A stretch of 64,000 nt of DNA from Platycnemis pennipes. Its lineage: Eukaryota; Arthropoda; Insecta; Odonata; Platycnemididae. This document shows positions 1-12,350 of the stretch, one piece after another (within the stretch, counting starts at the first letter, position 1; each line of letters opens with the position of its first letter). A model generated the notes under the pieces. The model saw only the letters and a program-made list of their open reading frames with translations. It ran no database searches and was not told where the DNA came from. The DNA lies in contig OW121856.1 in assembly GCA_933228895.1 (NCBI GenBank), forward strand, positions 101,407,027 through 101,471,026. The letters are read 5' to 3'. Position numbers and translations under genes: made by a program.

Positions 1-1625
1 AGTAATCTTTACCTCCTTACCGCAAAACGTAGTGGGTAAAGGTAATTAGCGACTATTTTGAGCAAGCTTAGTATTTAACCTAGAAACAATTCATGAATTA
101 CGAACCATCTTTGATTAAGAATATATATTTATGTATATTTGAACCAATACATAATAATGATAGTATTTCCCACGTAATTCTCGACAACAAATAAGCACTC
201 GATGTTGATGTGTAAGAATAAATCGCTTCTAAATAAACTACCGATTAAGGTCGCCACGACAGAAGTTTCGACGAGCCACCAGGTGGGTCAACAGGTCCGA
301 GCGAGCGGGTTTCTCCTCGCCGGGAGTTGAGCACACGTCGCGGGCGTGAAATTTTTCCCGGGACCCGGAGGAATTACTGAGGAGGAACAGGTAAGAACAG
401 GCAGAATTGAAGAACGGAGAGCGACGAACATAAGCCCAGACAGCTGAACAGTCAAGCACTTCCGAGAAATGAAGCTTGAGCCAAAAGCTTCGAAGCTTTC
501 GAAACCCGAAAATGACCGATCAATTTTGTCAACCACTTTATATCCTGAATATGCAGGAAATATAAGATCTCGATGGCCTGGAAATGAAGGTGGTCACCAT
601 AAGAGAATTTTTTAGGACTGATTTAAGCCAACAACTACTCTACGACACTCTCAAAAATATTGACTTCTATACGGCTATGTTAACGACAATAATGCTGCCT
701 ACCCACTTTTTCCATAGATACAAATGACAGAAGTGCGTTGCGATAACTATTAATTTCATTATTCACCGAGTCTTTTCAAAACTTCGTTTAACCCTGAGAC
801 CATCGAGTTTTGGTCATTTTAGGTAATTTTATAAAGGATAAAAACATTATTATAAGTGATCCACCAGAAATGAAATGTTTGCAGATAGACCCAAACTAAC
901 TTCCATCCATGCGAATTGTCTCCTGCCACCCTTTTAAAACAACTTTCCGTTTTCTCCAGTAAGTATCTCTTTTCATATTTCCTGGATTCATTTATGATAT
1001 CCTGGAAACCTAATCATCATTCCCACCAACCAAGCTTACCTTAAATTCTTCCTTCTTATCAGCCTGTCCATCATTCCTTCACCTCTCAAAATCTTCTCCG
1101 TACACTTATGTTGCCCTCTAATGTCTCCAAACAACTTGAGTTCCATTCATAACACACTTGATACGATAGTTAACTCTTAATACGATAGTTTCCTATTTCT
1201 TAGCTGGCTAGAACAAACGTTTATAAGCTCTAGACTACGCATATGAAAAGTTCTATTTAAAAATGACCTAATGTCTTTCTCCAAATTAATTAGTTGAAAA
1301 GTGAAAAACTTCAACAGCGCTAAAACGCAACGGGAAACCATTGCATGCCGGTAAATTCCACGCGTCACGTCAAAAGATACGTCGCGGGTCAAATGTAAAT
1401 GTACCTGTCATGTCATCAACTAGATTGCCGCAGCCCCGCGATTTCTGGGCTATTTGAAAAAAAAACAAAATTAACAATTACTTTCCTTGTTAACTGGGAT
1501 TTATTGATACAAATTATAACACCATAAATGTGCTCATTATGTGAAATCACAATTAATAAATTCTGCTTTATTTCATGAATGACATTACCATATTGCCTTC
1601 CTATCCATCTAGCTAGCCTTTGCTA
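1..1625. other. Non-coding sequence, no gene seen
   Basis: AT-rich, apparently unique sequence. Only short open frames occur and none resembles a known protein. I see no RNA gene, SINE or retrotransposon tail here. Confidence 0.5.
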
Positions 1626-1630
1626 GTCTC

Positions 1631-1819
1631 ATATTAAGAGAAAGATATTGCAATTTTCCACCAGTAAACATTTATTTCGACTAGTTTCGATGCTACTACA
1701 TCATTGTCAAGTCCTTGGAGTAGCCTTTTCCTTGGACTTGACAATGATGCAGTAGCATCGAAACTAGTCGAAATACATTTTTATATTGTGGAAAATTGCA
1801 ATATCTTTCTATTAATAAT
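1631..1819. mobile_element. Long palindrome made of two head-to-head hammerhead-like repeat units
   Basis: The two halves are near-perfect reverse complements over about 90 bp and meet around 1725. Each arm, read outward from the centre, has TTGACAA, then a stem GATGC/GCATC with an AGTA loop (1746-1759 in the + arm), then GAAAC (1760-1764), then an AT-rich stretch ending in a TTGCAATATCTTTCT-like sequence. TTGANNA-stem-GAAAC resembles the hammerhead ribozyme core, which is known from Penelope-like retroelements. The first core base is T rather than C, so activity is doubtful. What I see is the inverted repeat and the motif; assignment to a Penelope-like element is inference. The same layout recurs at 31596, 31898 and 46625. 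Confidence 0.6.
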
Positions 1820-1899
1820 GAACGCTTCCACCACATCACACCTGAGTTTGGTTTGTTTATTGGCTAGTCTCCTTCGCACATCCCTTCACTAATCCCTGT

Positions 1900-2040
1900 G
1901 AGGTACAACTTAAGTGAAAATCCTATTCGCGAATATCCTGAGAGGAAGTGACAAAAGAGGCGTGCTTACACGTGTTGTCCGATAGACCACGGCATCAAAG
2001 ACGCACGTCCCGCGAACCAAAGCGTGACAAGGGGGCGGGC
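1900..2040. other. Non-coding spacer
   Basis: Short unique spacer leading into a G-rich block. Nothing recognisable. Confidence 0.4.
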
Positions 2041-2870
2041 AAGTAAGCGGATGAGTCGCAACTGAAACGGGGAGAGGAGGGAGAAGAAGGATAAGAGGAA
2101 GAAAAGGGGGTGAACGAAGAGAGATAAAGGCAAATGGAGAAAAAAGACGAGGGGGAGATGGACCAGTCGGATGAGAGGGCGGTATTAGATGGCATCTGCT
2201 CTTATATTTCTCCTCCCCAATCCAGCGCCACCGACAAGCAACCCTCCCCCCAACCCTCCTCCCCCCTTGGGCACATCCCAATCCGAACCCTCAAATCCAT
2301 CCCATCTCTTCCCATAGCCCTCCCGCCCGCCCAACCGTCCGCAACAGAGGACCGCGGCGGCGGGCACAAGGGGGGAGGGGGAGGGGTTGCAAGGGATCAT
2401 GGGGTGAGACAGAGGGCGGGTAGGGGAGGGAACAAAGCCCTTGGAAAGGTTTGGGAGGGTTGAATGATGAGAAATTGGGGGATGGGAACGGAGGAAGGGT
2501 ACGGAGGAGGGAAAAAGAGAAAATAATAGGGGGGGGGGGATGGTATGAGGAGTAGGTGATAAAAATCCTTGCCTTCGAGGAATAATGAAGCGGATGAGCC
2601 CAGGTCCAAATTGAAGCGACTTAGAGGGGGTAGATCGGGGGAAGGGGAAAGAGGGTATAGGGGGGGGGGGGGAGTTTAAGGTAAGGGGGGGGGTGGCATA
2701 TATGGTGGGTGATCGAATAAAAGGGTATTGTGAGGGAGGGACGGGGAGAATTTGTATGGATTCGCTCACACAACACGGGGAAGAGAAGCTCCTCTTTTTA
2801 TCACACTTCTTCCCCTTCGTCGGCCCACGACTGAAAGGAAAAATGCCGATACTTACCCCACCCATCCCCT
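2040..2870. repeat. G-rich, strand-biased low-complexity block
   Basis: The + strand is dominated by G and A, with poly-G runs near 2530 and 2663, interrupted by a C-rich stretch at about 2210-2340. Several overlapping open frames on both strands arise here only because stop codons are rare in such sequence. Their products are proline-, serine- or glycine-rich and I do not treat them as genes. Confidence 0.6.
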
Positions 2871-3482
2871 GCCATTAACCAATTCCCTCTCTTCCCCCTA
2901 CTCCCTCGTCCCCAACTCAAGTTTCTATAAGCATGACTGGCGTGGGCTTCACAATGCATGGGCGTACACACACTGAATCATATTTACACGCATACAGGTT
3001 TCTCCAAACACAGCGAAGAACATTTCCATGAAACTGTTCTCTTCCAGATATTCCCTCGCAATCACGAGGATTCTGATCAAGTATGGGAAAGTTAATATTA
3101 ATGTGTTCATGGACGGGTTTTTTTAACGTTCTGGCTGCGATAAAACTCTGTAATTAAATAATTAGAAGATTTCTGACTGCAACGCCAACCGAATGATTAC
3201 GACATTGCCAGCTATCATGGCGGCATAGGGCAATGAAAAACAGCATACGAATAACAACAACATCGAGGAATGGTTTAGAATGATTACGCAGCAATGATGG
3301 GATCATTAATGCTAATTATGCTCTTGTGTAAACGCAAAAATGAACCAATAATCTAAAAACCCCTTGCATACAAAAAAAACATATACAGGTGAAAATCTAT
3401 GTCGATGCTGATCTCCAAATTAATTATTTTAAATTTTTATCCAATTTAGTTTGTACTATAGCAAGGTGTAAGGTGTTTATAT
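2871..3482. other. Non-coding sequence, no gene seen
   Basis: AT-rich spacer between the G-rich block and a CR1-like fragment. No gene, RNA or repeat recognised. Confidence 0.4.
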
Positions 3483-3844
3483 ATTAAGAACTCCAGTGTA
3501 CTAAGCTAGATTTGTCCAGATAAATAAGATTAGACAGATAGATTGTCATACCGATAGATACAAAATGTCATTTTTCCCCTTACTATAAGAGAACACAATA
3601 GGCAGCATTGCAAAGGGATAGGTAGGTGAAATATAGTTTGAGTAGTCTGTATCGCATGACGCATGTATTAACAATCAATCCCCTTATTACTATGAATATA
3701 CTAACCGTCGAGATGCTTGTGACCCTATTATCTAGCACATTTTCATGTAGTAGCCTAGTTGTATGTCAATAGTGCATGTTTGTGATCTTCACCCCCTGCC
3801 ACACACCATCGCGGTGGCTTGCAGGGTATAATGTAGACGTAGAT
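3483..3844 (+). pseudogene. CR1/L2-like non-LTR retrotransposon, 3' end fragment
   Basis: The first half is decayed coding sequence for the RT C-terminus, matching the minus-strand copy at 58918-59480 nearly base for base. It includes the AAAATGTCATTTTTCCC stretch that encodes the FKM-FFPRTIR motif in better copies. Next comes the family's 3' tail, CCCCCTGCCACACACC followed by GGTGGCTTGCAGGGTAT, whose halves are partly complementary, and then TGTAGACGTAGAT. Stops and indels break the frame. The 5' truncation is usual for target-primed reverse transcription. Family assignment rests on the C-terminal motif and on copies within this window. Confidence 0.75.
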
Positions 3845-3845
3845 A

Positions 3846-6500
3846 AAGGTGTGCGGGGAACAGTCTCAGGGGCAAGAAGAAAGGATTCGTTGTAGTGGGT
3901 AATCATCATCCCAGCTACGACGACAAAAATCTCATCGCTATGAATTTCTGTCGATGATAACGTCTGGACCGTCTGGACTAAACAATGCTCGGTTTTGGCG
4001 GCCGCTTCCAAAACAGTAAACTCACGTTCTTTCAACCATCCTAGCAGCTTCCCGCAACGTTGAAATTGCTACGGCAGCATCACTAAATTGCGGGCAAAGC
4101 TCCCTCTCCTTATCACAACGGGAGGTGCAGTGGCAACGGCGGGTTTATGATGACACCGCCGACACAGCGAACTCGGCCTACAATTAGGCGCTAATGTCCA
4201 AATCATGACAGGGGCGAAAAGTGAAACGCTGGGTCAGCGGAAGATTAAACCGGACAGAGTGGACTAAGCGAGCCGACGAGCACAGAGGCATCGCTTCAAT
4301 TTAGAATGAGTACAGTGACAATTCAATACGCTCATGCGACCAATGAGAGTTCGGAGACCACAAACCGATGACACGGAGGAAATATCAGCGTGTATCCTCG
4401 ATAAACAATGATGACGACACATATAAATATGTACCGCAGAAGACAAGATGCCCATGCGGGGGACGATTAAACCACCTTTTCGCAATGTAGACTTCATTTA
4501 CTGCTCAAATAAACCTCAACAGTTTTATCTCCCACAAGAGACGCATGCCCATGAAGCCAAAACTGCATTCTACCAACTTCAAGACCCACCCATGATTTTA
4601 AACCAACGGCACGCCCAACTGGAGTTCACGAGAGTCAAGAACCGCTCCGTGAATTCGAGAGAGATTTAAGTGACGAACAGGCCAAGTAGATAGACTTCGG
4701 TTACCATAAGCTTATGAGGTAAATCACACATCCATGGCTTTATCATTTAAAAGCAATGCATTTCAATCCAATTATAGGCTAGATATCAGAAGTGTAGAAA
4801 CCAAAAGACCAAAATCATTCACTCAAACGAAAAGAAAACACCAATCGTTAGTACGGAATCCAAAGGGAATAAAATATACTTCGCAATATATTATATTTAA
4901 TTATAAATTCCATTATTGTTGTATTTTATATGATGAATGGGCCGGAAGACTAGAGTGTTGTAAATAAGGGAGGTCATAAAAAGCCTGCTTCTTGAATGAA
5001 CAAGAAATTCGACATTTGTGAGGATAGAAGTATCTTGAGGGATGTCACAAACCTATCATTGAAACAGTAACTCATGGTAAAGGTGGTGACGAATGCGAAT
5101 TTAATAAGTATGGCACATAATCCGACTGACCGCCTGAGCAAATGGCTGATAGACAATTTGCACCTTTAGGCCACCTCCTATCTAAAACAAATAAGGGAAC
5201 CATGCATAAAACGATACCTCGCTTACATAAACAAGATAGAAAAGCAAAAACACTCCCCGAATCTAACTAAAAGACGACCAATAACATCAGGAAATAGGCA
5301 TTGCCCTATCCAACCGAATATCCTACGTAAATCAACACCGCTGGTATCTCTTTGATTCGATTGATAGAGTGAGAGAGAGAACCTGAGCACACAAGGAAGA
5401 GGAGAAAGTAGATAAAAGCTGGCTGGCTCTCACAGTCGAAGAAAATGAGACCGAAAGGAAAACAGGAAATGTCCAGTACCTACAGGCCAAGCAAGTCCTA
5501 GAGAGGCAAAGCGTTAAGGGCTCTGCACAGAGGAATGCGTTGACTCAAAATTTCGAAACAGCTGCGTCCAAATAACACGCCTGAGATGATAAATGCCTCC
5601 CTACAACAACAAAGATCTCCCTCCTCGGCTTGCTTAAGTCAGGGTTCTACTCGCAAATAGCGCGGGGTGCATCCCCAGAACTGGGCTTATTACACGAACG
5701 GAGGGGATCGTCTCTAAAATCCAAGCCCTCCTTAAAGCAACTATTGGCTACGGGCATCGCCTTCTCTTCAAATTACACAGACATCTTCGGTCCCATGCGA
5801 GTCGGTACACTCTACTTTATCGCAAAACAAACACCAAGACATCCTTCCGGGAACAACCAAAGCTGGGAGGCGCTCACATGAGAGTAAACACGGAGAGGTA
5901 ATCCAAAGCACTGAAAGTAAACACATTGGCGCTCGAGGTATTACTCGAACTACACAGGGCGCAAGCCTATGCTCGGGAGCTTGGGCCGACCTGGCCCTGG
6001 CTAACTAAGTCGTGACCCAAACGCCAGTGGCCGTGCGTCTCCATGTGAAGACTTCAGGCATATAGGGTGATGAGATGGCAGGCCGAGAACAAACTTCACG
6101 CCAATAGTGACAAAATAATACATCTAAGACTTGTATTTGAGGCACTCCCACGGCCTATGAAATATCGAGCCGTCTTTCCTATACGCTTAACTCTGAGAAA
6201 AAACACAACACCTCACGTAGGCGCATCCTCGCATCACCAGCAGTACAGCGCGTAGCCAACATAATGATTAATCTGCAAGATCTGCACGTAATATAGCATT
6301 CAAATTTTTGCCCACTTGCAGAACAAAATCAAGAAAACACCGATGCTGCTAATGAGAAATTAGACCCCACAATAGAAGTAACTTAGATCAAAACATAATC
6401 ACGGGCATGTACAATGTACACCCAGTCAATGAAACGTTTCGCGGATAGTTTATGAAAAGGAATGGCAAGATTATAGACTGCAAATAGAATTTCTGAAGAA
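3846..6500. other. Non-coding sequence, no gene seen
   Basis: Moderately AT-rich unique sequence with scattered short open frames (the longest about 80 codons) and no recognisable protein motif, SINE or retrotransposon tail. Confidence 0.45.
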
Positions 6501-6504
6501 GAAT

Positions 6505-6565
6505 AGTTGGATTAATTGAAGAGTGACTTCGGTCGCCGAAACGTGTTGTTTTCCAGAATAATCCA
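6505..6565 (+). repeat. Single (unpaired) hammerhead-like motif unit
   Basis: TTGAAGA (6516-6522) is followed by a perfect 5-bp stem GTGAC/GTCGC (one G-U pair) closed by a TTCG tetraloop (6523-6536), then C and GAAAC (6538-6542). The order is that of CUGANGA - stem II - GAAA in hammerhead ribozymes, but the first core base is T instead of C. Unlike the four palindromic copies in this window, no inverted partner is visible here. It is probably a decayed terminal fragment of the same class of element. Confidence 0.5.
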
Positions 6566-6569
6566 TGGC

Positions 6570-8100
6570 CATCAACAATAAAGGCGAACACGAAGGTACA
6601 ATCATACAACATGATTGATGTCGAGCGCGTTATATTACATGTTCTAGCTGTCACGAGTGTCAGCCAGCAGAAAGAGAAGAAAAGAAAAGCGAAGCACGCT
6701 AGCACCCCAACAGGCCTGCCCATTACGACGTCAATTCGGGACCACAGACGGGACACGAGAGGATTTGAGCGATTCGAATTTACGATGAGACGCCAAAGCA
6801 ATCAAACGGGCCATCGGAATTAATGCCCACTTAATCGTGCTAAGAGACCCACGGGTAATTAAGGATAGCGAGACAGCCCTCGCTGGAAAATATGCTGAAA
6901 CCTATTAAGCACAAAAAAAATTCATATTGCGGCCAACAAATTTTTACCAATCAATGAAAGGATTTCTCTGGGCATTTACTTGGGAGAGCAACCAGTAGTT
7001 AACAATTTGACAACTTTTTTTAAATCACTCAGTAGCGTATAAGACGACGAACACTTTCTAAATTAACTAAATAATTTACACTCGCAGCAACTTGGTTTAT
7101 TAGAAGCAATAAAACATCACAAGGAGGTAACCCTACACCAAATTTGCATTTTAGAAATTTCAAATAGGTATATCGATTAAACTCACCGTCTTCTAGTGGG
7201 TAATACTTTTAGGAAAATGACTTCCATGATTGGAAACCGAATGATCCTCTTCCTCCATTTTACAGAAGCAAGCTTACTCCTCACAACCGAGAAATGGCTA
7301 AGAACAGCCTAATAGGTATGCAAACGATAATGAACTCCGCTATTACAGGGCATCATTTAAAGTCAATTATTCCTAAAACTGCATCGCTTTGACTTCTTGA
7401 ACGTACTAAAGCATGTTCATAAAGATGTGCTAGCTTCTACAAGGTCTATGGAGCTGAGTTACGTCAAGGCTTAATTGATTGCAGGGGCACTTAATGAGTA
7501 CCTAAATTGGAACAAATGAATGAGTGGGAGAAGGAGTATTCCATATGGGCTACAGACACTTGTACACGGCAGCTTCGATGCACGGGCTCAGAATCGACCA
7601 GTGACTTTCAAAGACGCAATAAGAGGGACGATAAAACACAAGATAGACACAAAAATTTCAGGAATACATTAGTTTGCATTTCTCATGGGAGTCCTTTGGT
7701 CCAGAAGCCATAGGCCACAAGTCGGCCAAGATTTGACCCAGATACGAACAACTCTACTAGTCACCTAAAACGACACCACAACTACAGAATTAAAACGCCT
7801 TGAGAAGGCAAGCTAAACGACCACGCGAATCTATGTCAGAACAGTACATTATCAGTGACAATAGCTGCGACCTAAAATAAAAAGAAGAGACAACACGAAA
7901 CAGCGAAAAGACCCGACACGAAAGGAAACGCCCGACTGAACGTCAAAGAAAAGATTCCCCCATCCCAACTCCAACAGCACCTCCTAAAGCGTTCAGGACA
8001 GACTTAAAAAACCACCCAACAGACAACCCGCCCACTCCTTTGAAAAACTCGAGCCTGGGAGTGCGAGAGATGCTATCTCGCCATGCGCCATCTCTTGTCC
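6570..8100. other. Non-coding sequence, no gene seen
   Basis: Mixed-composition unique sequence. Short open frames only, with no recognisable motif. Confidence 0.45.
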
Positions 8101-8104
8101 CAAG

Positions 8105-8780
8105 GCCTCAAGGAGGCGGGGGGGGGATTGTAGGAGAGAGAGGAGGGGGGGCACGAATGACGACTCACAAGGAATTTAAGATCGTGTAGGAGAAAGAGTG
8201 AGAGAGAGGGGAAGAAGATGAGGAACTGGGAAGGGGGAAGAGAGAGAGGTTTGTCGCGGAAGCAGGAGTCGACGCTTTACGCGAAACAGGGGTTGGGGAG
8301 GGGTTATTAGGGGGTGGGGTGGGGTGGAGGTTCCGCAGAAGGACGCGGTGTCTGTCGGCGGAACGGGGAAACAGGCGAGGTGTAAGGACGGGGGTGGGAG
8401 AGAAGGCCTCACAAACACCAACCGCCGGTTAGCCACCCACAGCATATCCACGCTGCCCCACCTGGGTGACGTCATTAATTGACCGCTCGGCTCATTAAAC
8501 TCGACCGCAGACACTGAATAGCAACGGAGTAGCCAGCCTCTCGCCGCACGCATACACTTGCAACCTCTCTCTCTCCCCACTCATTCGCTCACTTCCCTAC
8601 CGACGCCAGTACACATGCGCTCAATTATTTGAACCTTACCCAACCAACAAACCCCCCCCCCCACCCAGTGTAGAGGACTCCAAACACCCCTCCCCCCCCC
8701 CCCCCTACACCCCCCGCGGAAGACTTTGTGATGGTGGGGGGAGACGGTGAGGGGGAACTTCCGCGCCAATTAACACGCCG
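8105..8780. repeat. G-rich block followed by C-rich block with poly-C runs
   Basis: The + strand is G/A-rich from about 8110 to 8420 and C-rich from about 8640 to 8730, with poly-C runs near 8651 and 8693. Open frames on the minus strand across this block are compositional artefacts. Confidence 0.55.
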
Positions 8781-11700
8781 TGTACGAAAACATCGGGTTA
8801 ATTGACGCCGCGATATTGCAAAAAGGGAAGGGTGGTAAGGGGTGGGAGCAGTTTGTACGATCTACGCTTTCGTTCGCGCCGGCGAACGCTGCCTAGCGTT
8901 GAAACCCCGAGCTCGGGCGTGTGTTTTGGATGTGGCGGTGGAATTCACGCAGAGCGGACACGCATAAACACGCAGGGAGTGCGGTGGATGGATGAGAGGA
9001 ATCAAGCAGCAGCCTACAGCCGCGCGTGTTTAAAAGGTGATGCCAGAAACATTTAACGGAGCGAAAGGGTTGCCGCGGAACAAAAGGGTCGCTACCACCG
9101 CGGTGGAAGTGTCACCTAGGAGAAAAACCAGGGTTGCCAACAACCAGAGACTGAAATTCACGTCTGAATATCATCACAAAGATCTCCACCAACCGGAAAA
9201 TAAATTGACCGAATAAAAATGGGGTGACGACGATGCAATAAAAAAATCGAAAGTTCCCCGAAAGGACTAAAGATATTTCCCATAAATACCTTAAGCGTCG
9301 CTGAGTGTCGATAGCACCGGATTGGCGAGCAGTGAATGATGCAATCCGTCCTAACAGCTTGTCCAAACGGGCGCCCACTAAGGCAATTAGCGGCTGTTTC
9401 CCCCCGTCGTTGCGAGTGAAATTTTCTCCGCTTAATAATAAAACTCCGCTGTCCCTCAATCAAGCCCATTGGCGCCGCCACTGAGGATAGCCGAGCAAGG
9501 GCCTCAAACGTCGCCTCAACGCTATTATCCCACAGTTAGTTACCTCTCAGTGTGTGTAGACCCGCCTCTATGCAAATGATATGCACGCCCGACGTGAGAT
9601 CAATGACTTAAACGAGCCGAATAAATACTCGGCAAACAGCTGACTGCCGGAGGAATTCGAGAGACTGCCGTTTGCCTTCAGAACCCATGTAGGTCTGAAT
9701 CTTTTGGGTTAATTCAAAACAAATCCATTTCCTGACAAGGTTAAAAATAAATTATGTGATCCACATAACATGGCATTAGATTACGGAAATGAGAAAGAGG
9801 AAAATTATGTACGGACTCGAAAAATTATTTTCATCCTGTGAACAATAATTGATTACAAGTGGCGTTATGACGAAAATTTTTTAAGATACATACGTAAACA
9901 ACCTATACTGTAGTATATACCTACAAATAATCCTTGATACTGATAAGTATGCCTATAATAGACCCTTACACGCATTCTGTAATTAAAAACAGCACTGAAT
10001 TCAAAGTGGTGATTAATGATAAATTTAAATTTAATTTCTTCGAGTTGCTCACTTCTGTGGGTATAATATTTCTTATCATTACTGACATAAGAATTTTGCC
10101 CAGGCAGCCAGGACAAGAAGTACTAACTCTTGAATACAAACACACATCGAAGAAATTACTGACATTTTTGACACATAGAGGATAAATTTCAGCAGGATAA
10201 TTCTGCGACTGTCATTGGCAGGGCCCACCTGCAAGGTTTATATCCTCAAGATGAGTAAGATATGCCTCAGAGACACAAGGGGCAAATCATTACAGGGAAA
10301 CAACCACTACAATTTCAGCTGCTAATACTAAGCTTCAAAGGCATTTATTATATGTTCCCAGAAAAACATGGAACGCTTAACATGATATATTGTATTTATC
10401 GACTATTACGCAGAATTTTTAATACAGAAGATTAATTGGGGACAATCCACATCGAGTAATATGCCAGTGGCATAAACTATGCAGGAAAATGATTGAAATG
10501 GATAGCAGAACGTCCAGTCTCAAGAGTAAATCAGGGTAATTGATATAAGATGCTGGATGTCTCCGACTCCCGCAAAATATTATTTTTAAATAATGAGCTT
10601 AGGCATACTTATAACAGGCATTTGGTAAGATGATTTGCTACAATATGTGAGGTTTAAATATCAACTCACCAGGTATGAAGTCACATATGATTGTCAACAT
10701 AATAATTTTTTCTTCAGAGAAAAATGAAGGCAAAAATAGAGACTACAAGGCTTACTCTGCACATGCTTGTCGGTACGTACATGAGCCTGATCCCTTGTGT
10801 ATCACACGCGGAGAGAAAGATGAATTCCGATATGTAAAAAAACCTCACACTACGTGCTAGAGGCAAAGGAAGCAGTGGACGATTTAACCGTGTAAAATGC
10901 ATGCAAAATGAAGAAGCCTTAACAAGTCAACAGAATTGGCAAAGGCTTTATGGCCTTGGAAAACAATGGAACCTTAAGTAATACACAGAAACAACTCTTG
11001 ACAATAAGTCAGTAAAGCTAGTCATTTGACCAAATACTTTATCCTAAGCACGGCAGAACTAGATTAAGCATTGACTCCGAGCACAAGGCTCACATGAACA
11101 CTGCCCATTTTAGATGGTAACACCTACGATGATATTTCAGCATGAGATTTTTATGAACTAATAATCTTAAAGAAGAGGAGGAGACCACGGTTCCGTACTG
11201 CCCCAGTACGGAAGTACTTAGCGGAACATCGAAGGACTCATGGTCAACTCCCGGTCATGGCAATGATTTTCTCGCTATCACTCGTTTGTGTAACAGCAGT
11301 TAACCCTATTAACGTCATTTCCTGGGACGGTACCTTCATTTAGCCTAAGATATATTTGCCATCAAGAAAAACACTGGCAGTTACGAGGCATTGCAACCAC
11401 TATAAACGCCAAATATCCTATCGCTTCCTGTCCTCAGAGACCCACAAAGCAAATAAAACAACATTTGTTGATCCCACAACTTACAGAAAAAAAGAGAAAA
11501 TTTATAATACAGACGATCTCTCCTCACCCACAACTTTAATTAAAATTTTCGTTATTTAGCGAAACTGTAACGTAAGCGAATTAAGATTTCGGACGGCTTA
11601 TGTGATTTTTCTTCTATTTCTAGGTTATCATCAAAGATTTTCACGACACCATGCTTGATTGCCGTTGAGTATACGGATAAACTAAATTGTAAGTCGCATG

Positions 11701-11850
11701 AACCAGATCTTTAGATCACTAGCGTGGTTAAAAAAGAATTAAAATATGCAAGGATGGTTTTCTAGCATATGTAGTGTACCGAAAAGTCGACAATTCCGTC
11801 GGGAACACACTTCCTCCGAGCGAAGCAATACTAGGGAAGGACGCTTGAGC
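8781..11850. other. Non-coding sequence, no gene seen
   Basis: The first 900 bp are GC-balanced and CpG-containing; the rest is AT-rich. No open frame shows a recognisable domain and I see no tRNA-like box. An octamer-like ATGCAAAT at 9570-9577 is too short to interpret. Confidence 0.4.
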
Positions 11851-12350
11851 CGCTAACCGGCAGAGGCCGTCAGCTCTCGCCGGCAACGCACGACGTACCA
11901 TCGGCGGAAAGCTATCCGCCCCCCGAGAGGGTCCAAATTAAGGATTTTTCGGACCTCACGACATTTCCCACCCCTCCCCCCCGCAAATTTTCCACAAACG
12001 GGGAACCAGGAACGCGCGCCGCCATAAAACACTCCAGGGTGTAATATCTCCGGCACCAATCTTAGCGGTGGGCGAAGCCCCGGGGCGAAACCTACGGATT
12101 CGCGAGGGGCCCCGAAAATCCAGAGGGCCGGATTTCCCGAGGCGGAAAGAGGAACCGTTATCGCCGCCGAAGAACATTTCACGCAATCGCTTTCTTTCTT
12201 CTTTTTCTTCCGCCAACCTTTCCCCCCCTCCTCTTCCCAACCACTCTTGAAACATCAGCGGCCCTCAAGTCGGGGCGGAAAAGGAGTTGAGTGGATCATG
12301 GGGGGAGGGGAATAAAGTGCTGGGGGCCCCAAACACGCGATTCAGATCCT
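11850..12350. other. GC-rich, CpG-containing island without assignable gene
   Basis: A sharp rise in GC and CpG against AT-rich flanks. Overlapping open frames occur on both strands (for example 11853-12182 and 11956-12255 on minus), which is expected at this composition. None has a recognisable domain or convincing splice sites. It could be a promoter or 5' exon region, but nothing specific supports that. Confidence 0.3.

Noticed and set aside
2185..2865. 226-codon minus-strand frame
   Set aside because: Same reason: a G-rich low-complexity block with frames in several registers.
8876..8891. 16-mer GCGCCGGCGAACGCTG shared exactly with 15640-15655
   Set aside because: No similarity extends beyond the 16 bases. 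One such match is not surprising among GC-rich segments of a 64-kb window.
9570..9577. Octamer ATGCAAAT as a POU factor site
   Set aside because: An 8-bp match is expected by chance in this length, and there is no supporting neighbour.
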